Shown here piece after piece: positions 60,305 through 64,000 of a stretch of DNA of 64,000 nucleotides. The notes beneath the pieces were generated by a model. It had not been told where the DNA came from, did not search any database, and saw only the letters and a program-made list of their open reading frames with translations. The DNA comes from Hypericum androsaemum. Lineage: Eukaryota; Streptophyta; Magnoliopsida; Malpighiales; Hypericaceae. The stretch covers positions 3,839,906-3,903,905 of the forward strand of contig OZ023199.1 of assembly GCA_963995505.1 (NCBI GenBank), in the 5' to 3' direction. Position numbers and translations under genes: made by a program. Numbering within the stretch: position 1 is the stretch's first letter; each line of letters opens with the position of its first letter.

Positions 60305-61015
60305 CTTTTACACTACATATGAAAACCAATATCGCTACACATGCAAATCAATATTACTATATACGAAAATCAATATTCCAACAATCGAAAACCAATATCA
60401 TTACACATGCAAACCAGTATCGTAACATATGAAAACTACTATCGCTACACACGAAAACCAATACCAATACATCCGAAAATCAATATCCCAACATCTGAAA
60501 ACCAATATCCCAACATACGAAAACCAATATTCCAACATACGAAAACCAATATTCTAACATACAAAAACCAATATCATTACACATGCAAACCAGTATCGTT
60601 ACATATGAAAACTACAATCGCTACACATGTAAACCAATATCACTACATACGAAAACCAATATCAATACATCCGAAAACCAATATCAATACATTCGAAAAC
60701 CAATATCCCAACATATGAAAACCAATACCAATACATCCGAAAACCAATATCCCAACATCTGAAAACCAATATCCCAACATACGAAAACCAATATTCCAAC
60801 ATACGAAAACCAATATCATTACACATGCAAACCAGTATCGTTACATATGAAAACTACAATCGCTACACATGCAAACCAATATCACTACATACGAAAACCA
60901 ATATCAATACATCCGAAAACCAATATCAATACATTCGAAAACTAATATCCCAACATAAGAAAACCAATATCACTACATACGAAAACCAATATCCCAACAT
61001 ACGAAAAATAACCGA
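60305..61015. repeat. Minisatellite of about 20-21 bp, ACCAATATC family
   Basis: More than 30 units like ACATACGAAAACCAATATCN. Because many units are 21 bp, long open frames (for example 60341-60718, reading NQY, KPI and TNI repeats) arise by repetition; they are not considered genes. The core AAACCAATATC is shared with elements at 55392 and 56490. Confidence 0.9.
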
Positions 61016-61096
61016 GATCGAACAATATGAAACCAAACTCAGAAATCAATAGATCCACTATAAAAGACAAAAAACAAAAACCCAAAAATTCACTAA

Positions 61097-61312
61097 AAAA
61101 TCGAAACAGCGGCCGTTACGCTCCCAGTTGCCGAATCGGGTGGGCTTGGGCTCGCATGGTCCACCAACCTCACCGGTCTGCTCGTTGACGAAGGCCCCAC
61201 CGTCGTTCTCCTCTCCCACATCGCCCCCAGCCTCTTCTCCTTCCTCTCCTGGCTCGTCTCCTCCTCCGGCTTCCTCCTCTTCTGGCTTCCTCCTTGTTCA
61301 GGATCTCCCTAG
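61097..61312 (+). other. Possible captured coding fragment, unrecognised
   Basis: In a GC-rich block a frame is open for 71 codons to TAG at 61310-61312 and reads [20 protein letters not shown] then [15 protein letters not shown] and a hydrophobic [19 protein letters not shown]. It has no ATG at its start. The composition and hydrophobic pattern look like part of a membrane-protein exon, but I do not recognise the family and GC-rich DNA is often open by chance. The remaining block to 61700 repeats PLPLSASYLLLL-type words (61421-61460 and 61489-61530). Confidence 0.3.
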
Positions 61313-61609
61313 TCGGCTGGGACAACGACGGGGAAGAGGTGGAGAGTAGCCGGATCAGCGGGGTGGAGTCGAGCCAAGCCACCGGCTCCGATGGGGCACA
61401 TGATGAGAGCAGCGCGCGACCACTCCCTCTTTCGGCGAGCTACCTCCTCCTTCTCCGCTGTGGCAGGGAAGGGATTGAGTGGGGTTTAGAGCCACTCCCT
61501 CCTCCAGCGAGCTACCTCCTCCTTCTCCACATCCAACAAGCTCAGCCACGGTGGGTTCGAAGTCTGTGTACAGGCCGTGAAGATGAGGGACCGTGGGGGC
61601 ATCCCCGCT

Positions 61610-61610
<1 letters not shown>

Positions 61611-61651
<41 letters not shown>
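61611..61651. repeat. GA microsatellite
   Basis: About 20 uninterrupted AG units inside the Mutator-like element. Confidence 0.95.
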
Positions 61652-61652
<1 letters not shown>

Positions 61653-61864
61653 GTTTGAGGGGCTCGAGACAGGGAAGGGAGGGAGAAACAGAAATTAGGA
61701 GAGTGAATTTTAATGAAAAGGTCAAAAATACCCTTCGTGTGATATTGACCATCAGATCAATTTTTTTAATTAAAAAAATAGATCCAAGGACTCTGAATGA
61801 GTTCCCTCCGTAGGGATAACTTTTTAGTAGTCCCTACTCAATCCAAAACCGGAAGGAACATGAG

Positions 61865-62419
61865 GGCACAAAAGGAAAAAAAATAGAGAAAGAAGAGTGA
61901 GTAAAACTAGAGTCCTGCAATAAATGATCACTAATTTAAATGAAATAAATTCACAAGAGCCTTCATTTAATAAACTGGTAGCTTTTTTAAAAAATAAAAA
62001 AATGAGAGGTTCTTAGCTTTATAAAATCATCAAACAGGATCTATGCCAAAGCAAATCAAACGAATATGGAGAGAACAGTTACAAAGTTCGTTCTGGGCTT
62101 ACCGTTTACATTTCACATTTGTGGCAACATCCTTTCCTTCCTTCGTTGCATTTTCACCGAAATTTCGTGGTGGTCCACCATTTGCTAAGGGCACCACCAC
62201 CTTACTTCACTTTCGTACCACGTGACAAATAGGTGACAGTACACATGGAAGATTCGAGATGATGTGGCACACTAGGTGGCCGAGCACTAGAAAAGTTTCT
62301 GCCCGTATAACTAAAGTGTCAAAACGTCAAATAAAAACTGCATGATATGAAATTGAACTTTTTCCTATAAACTATATAGTGGAAGCAAAAAATTAACGAT
62401 GGTTTATTGATACACTTTC
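61865..62419. other. Intergenic; no gene seen
   Basis: Non-coding DNA between the Mutator-like element and the repeat-rich LTR. A 60-codon frame at 62043 has no recognisable motif. Confidence 0.35.
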
Positions 62420-64000
62420 AAAGCCGAGTAAACTCCAGTACCAAGGAAAGAGGATGGATCGGAGATCGGGGCTGACCATGCCTATCATCGAATTGCCCGT
62501 GTTCGGACATCAACTTACCTCGTGGGAGCACCTTCACGTTGGGCACTTTGGAAAGCTTGAAGGGCTCCGCCAAGTTGGGCGCTTAGAGAAGGTGGGAGAG
62601 CTCCCTCAGATTGGGCACTATGAGAAGCTGGGAGAGCTCCTTCAGGTCGGGCACTTGTTGGGATAGGGAGAGTACCCTAAGCCAGGCACTATGAGAAGCT
62701 AGGAGAGCTCCCTCAGGTCGGGCACTTATTGGGGTAGGGAGAGTACCCTCAGCCAGGCACTCGTAGAGCTCGAAAGAGTTTCCTCGATTGAGTGCTCGTA
62801 AGCTCCCAAAGAGCGCCCATCTTTTGTGAATTGACCGTAACTTTGGACTCAGATCTCAAAATGAAGTGATTCTTGTGGCTATTGGAAAGCAAAGACCTAT
62901 ATTTCCAACTTTATATCTGTGGGGCGTTGTCTAATTCTGCATAAGAGAGGATCAAAAAAGGGCTTCAAGTTTTGGCGTTGGTTTCTTCGTTGAGAGTTGT
63001 CAGGCTTTGGTAAATCAACCATATCTTTTGACACGGACTGGGATAGTTCTTGCAGATATGGAATGCTACGACCTTGAGACTTTTATATTTAGTAGCGCCC
63101 ACAAGGGGGCATAGGTAGAGCTCTGAAATGCTTATGTGAGGGTGCAGTCATGGAGCACATCTTACTAAAACGATCAAATTTTTTTGTCATGATATCTGAT
63201 TAAGATGATTCAAGTTGTTGTGTAAAGATAAAAGATAGATCTACAACTTTATATGTCTCTGACGTCTTCAAATTCAGGGTAGAATGGTGCCAAAAATCAA
63301 TGAAAGTGGGCGCAAGGAGCTTCCCTTGCTTCAGGGGCACAAAGTGTACCCAGTCTAGGGGCGCGAGTGCCTACCCTTGCTCTAGGGGCGCGAGGTGCAC
63401 CCCCCCCCCCTAGGGGCGCAAGGAGCAACGCCTGCTCTAGGGGTGGTCTGCACCCACTTCAAGGGCATTGTGGTATGCGCCCGTTCCATGGGTGCTAATG
63501 GCTGCGCCCATCCGGGGCCGTAGGAAGTTACACTCGTTCCAAGGGTGCAGGAGATCGTTCGTGTGTCAAGGGCATTTACAAGGTGCTGGGTTTATAATGT
63601 TGTTGGGAGTTTGGTCAAGGTCGGTCTCTTCTGGAAGGTGATGGATAAGGATGAAATTCGAAGAGACCGGATGAGGATAGGCTCGTGGAAGATGGATAAG
63701 TAATGAAGATGGATGAGCGTTAGAGTTCCTGAAGCCGATGGATGAGCGCAAGACTTCCTGAAGCCGATAAAGTTTGTTTTCGAAAGGATAAACATAGTTA
63801 AAGAGATAGAGTTAGACATCGACTCTAACTAAAATATGACTTAGGCTAGTAAGCCGGGCTAGGACCCTTTTTCTATATAAGCATAGACTGGGTAGAGCAA
63901 TGTACACCACAAATCAAACGCACAAAACCTCAAGCTTGTAAGCTTTTGTCTTTTTTCGTTGTTTCTTCTCAATAAAATTATTTCCTACCCGTTCTCTTTC
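62420..64000 (+). mobile_element. LTR with two U3 minisatellites, running off the window
   Basis: Repeats of about 40-80 bp with GGGAGAGCTCCCTCAGGT and GGGCACTATGAGAAGCT fill 62530-62790; a second set with CTAGGGGCGCGAGG and TTCAAGGGC words fills 63300-63560. Between them lie two or three versions of a block (GTGAATTGACCGTAACTTTG... GGCTATTGGAAAGCAAAGAC) that also occurs, inverted, in the LTR at 48488. TATATAA at 63874-63880 in CTATATAAGCATAG resembles the 59279 promoter, and AATAAA follows at 63971. The left end is not clear and the right end lies outside the window. Confidence 0.55.

Larger units (their letters stand above)
59735..61855. mobile_element. Mutator-like non-autonomous element 3, longest member
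   Basis: Left end GGGCATTGATTCAGTAGGGA; the reverse complement of the right end is GGTTTTGGATTGAGTAGGGA. Flanks GGAAGCAAC (59726-59734) and GGAAGGAAC (61856-61864) fit a 9-bp duplication with one mismatch. It contains a fragment of a hAT-like element (from 59945), a long minisatellite (60305-61015), a GC-rich block with an open frame (61097-61312) and a GA microsatellite. No transposase. Confidence 0.75.

Noticed and set aside
60341..60718. Long open frames of 125 aa and similar across the AAACCAATATC array
   Set aside because: Repeat units of about 21 bp keep the frame open automatically; the products are only the repeat translated, with no start context or relatives.

Overview
The window is nuclear DNA of a flowering plant. 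The evidence is GT-AG split genes of plant families (a receptor-like cytoplasmic kinase, RLCK, family; a DRP3-type dynamin; ribosomal protein L23A), a nuclear copy of chloroplast psbC, and a plant-style transposable element (TE) load: Copia and other LTR elements, L1-type LINEs, SINEs, hAT-like MITEs and Mutator-like elements. The sequence does not allow a species call. Most of the window is TE and duplicated non-coding DNA, so few of the possible reading frames are genes.

The unifying theme is a local RLCK family. Two members can be assembled as complete six-exon genes with canonical splice sites and equal internal exon lengths: a minus-strand gene at 6321-10186 (308 aa) and a plus-strand gene at 24505-28239 (316 aa). 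A third, at 45237-48047, is complete except for one extra base in exon 2. The rest are pieces: exons 4 and 5 at 263-4955, a lone exon 3 at 35611-35697, lone first exons at 22265, 52178 and 57294, and a bare upstream region at 31054-31521. The pieces sit in segmental duplications (about 23.1-28.3 kb with 43.9-48.1 kb; 51.2-53.8 kb with 54.5-58.9 kb; 10.7-12.4 kb with 48.2-51.2 kb). Because these copies are paralogous, empty sites date and delimit many TE insertions.

Layout. 0-5 kb: decayed RLCK copy carrying hAT-like elements and a Pack-MULE that holds a genomic, intron-containing RPL23A fragment. 6.3-10.2 kb: intact RLCK (minus). 10.4-12.4 kb: duplicated non-coding DNA with a psbC fragment. 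13.1-18.5 kb: decayed L1-type LINE (minus). 19.6 kb and 41.2 kb: two intact copies of an unrecognised 106-aa basic protein gene. 20.4-21 kb: foldback element. 22-28.3 kb: lone exon 1, then an intact RLCK. 29.1-31.1 kb: two hAT-like elements, one with a nested LINE. 31.5-35.4 kb: 5'-truncated Copia element (minus) joined to an RLCK fragment. 37.6-40.1 kb: 5' half of a DRP3 gene, broken and fused to a third, dead copy of the 106-aa gene. 45.2-48.1 kb: RLCK with one frameshift. 48.5-64 kb: LTRs with minisatellite-filled U3 regions, two lone RLCK first exons, and three members of a Mutator-like non-autonomous family that shares terminal inverted repeats, 9-bp target duplications and an internal minisatellite of about 21 bp.

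Putatively functional genes are the two RLCKs and the two 106-aa genes; the frameshifted RLCK at 45.2 kb is borderline. All homology calls are made by eye from recognised motifs and comparisons inside the window; no database search was run.
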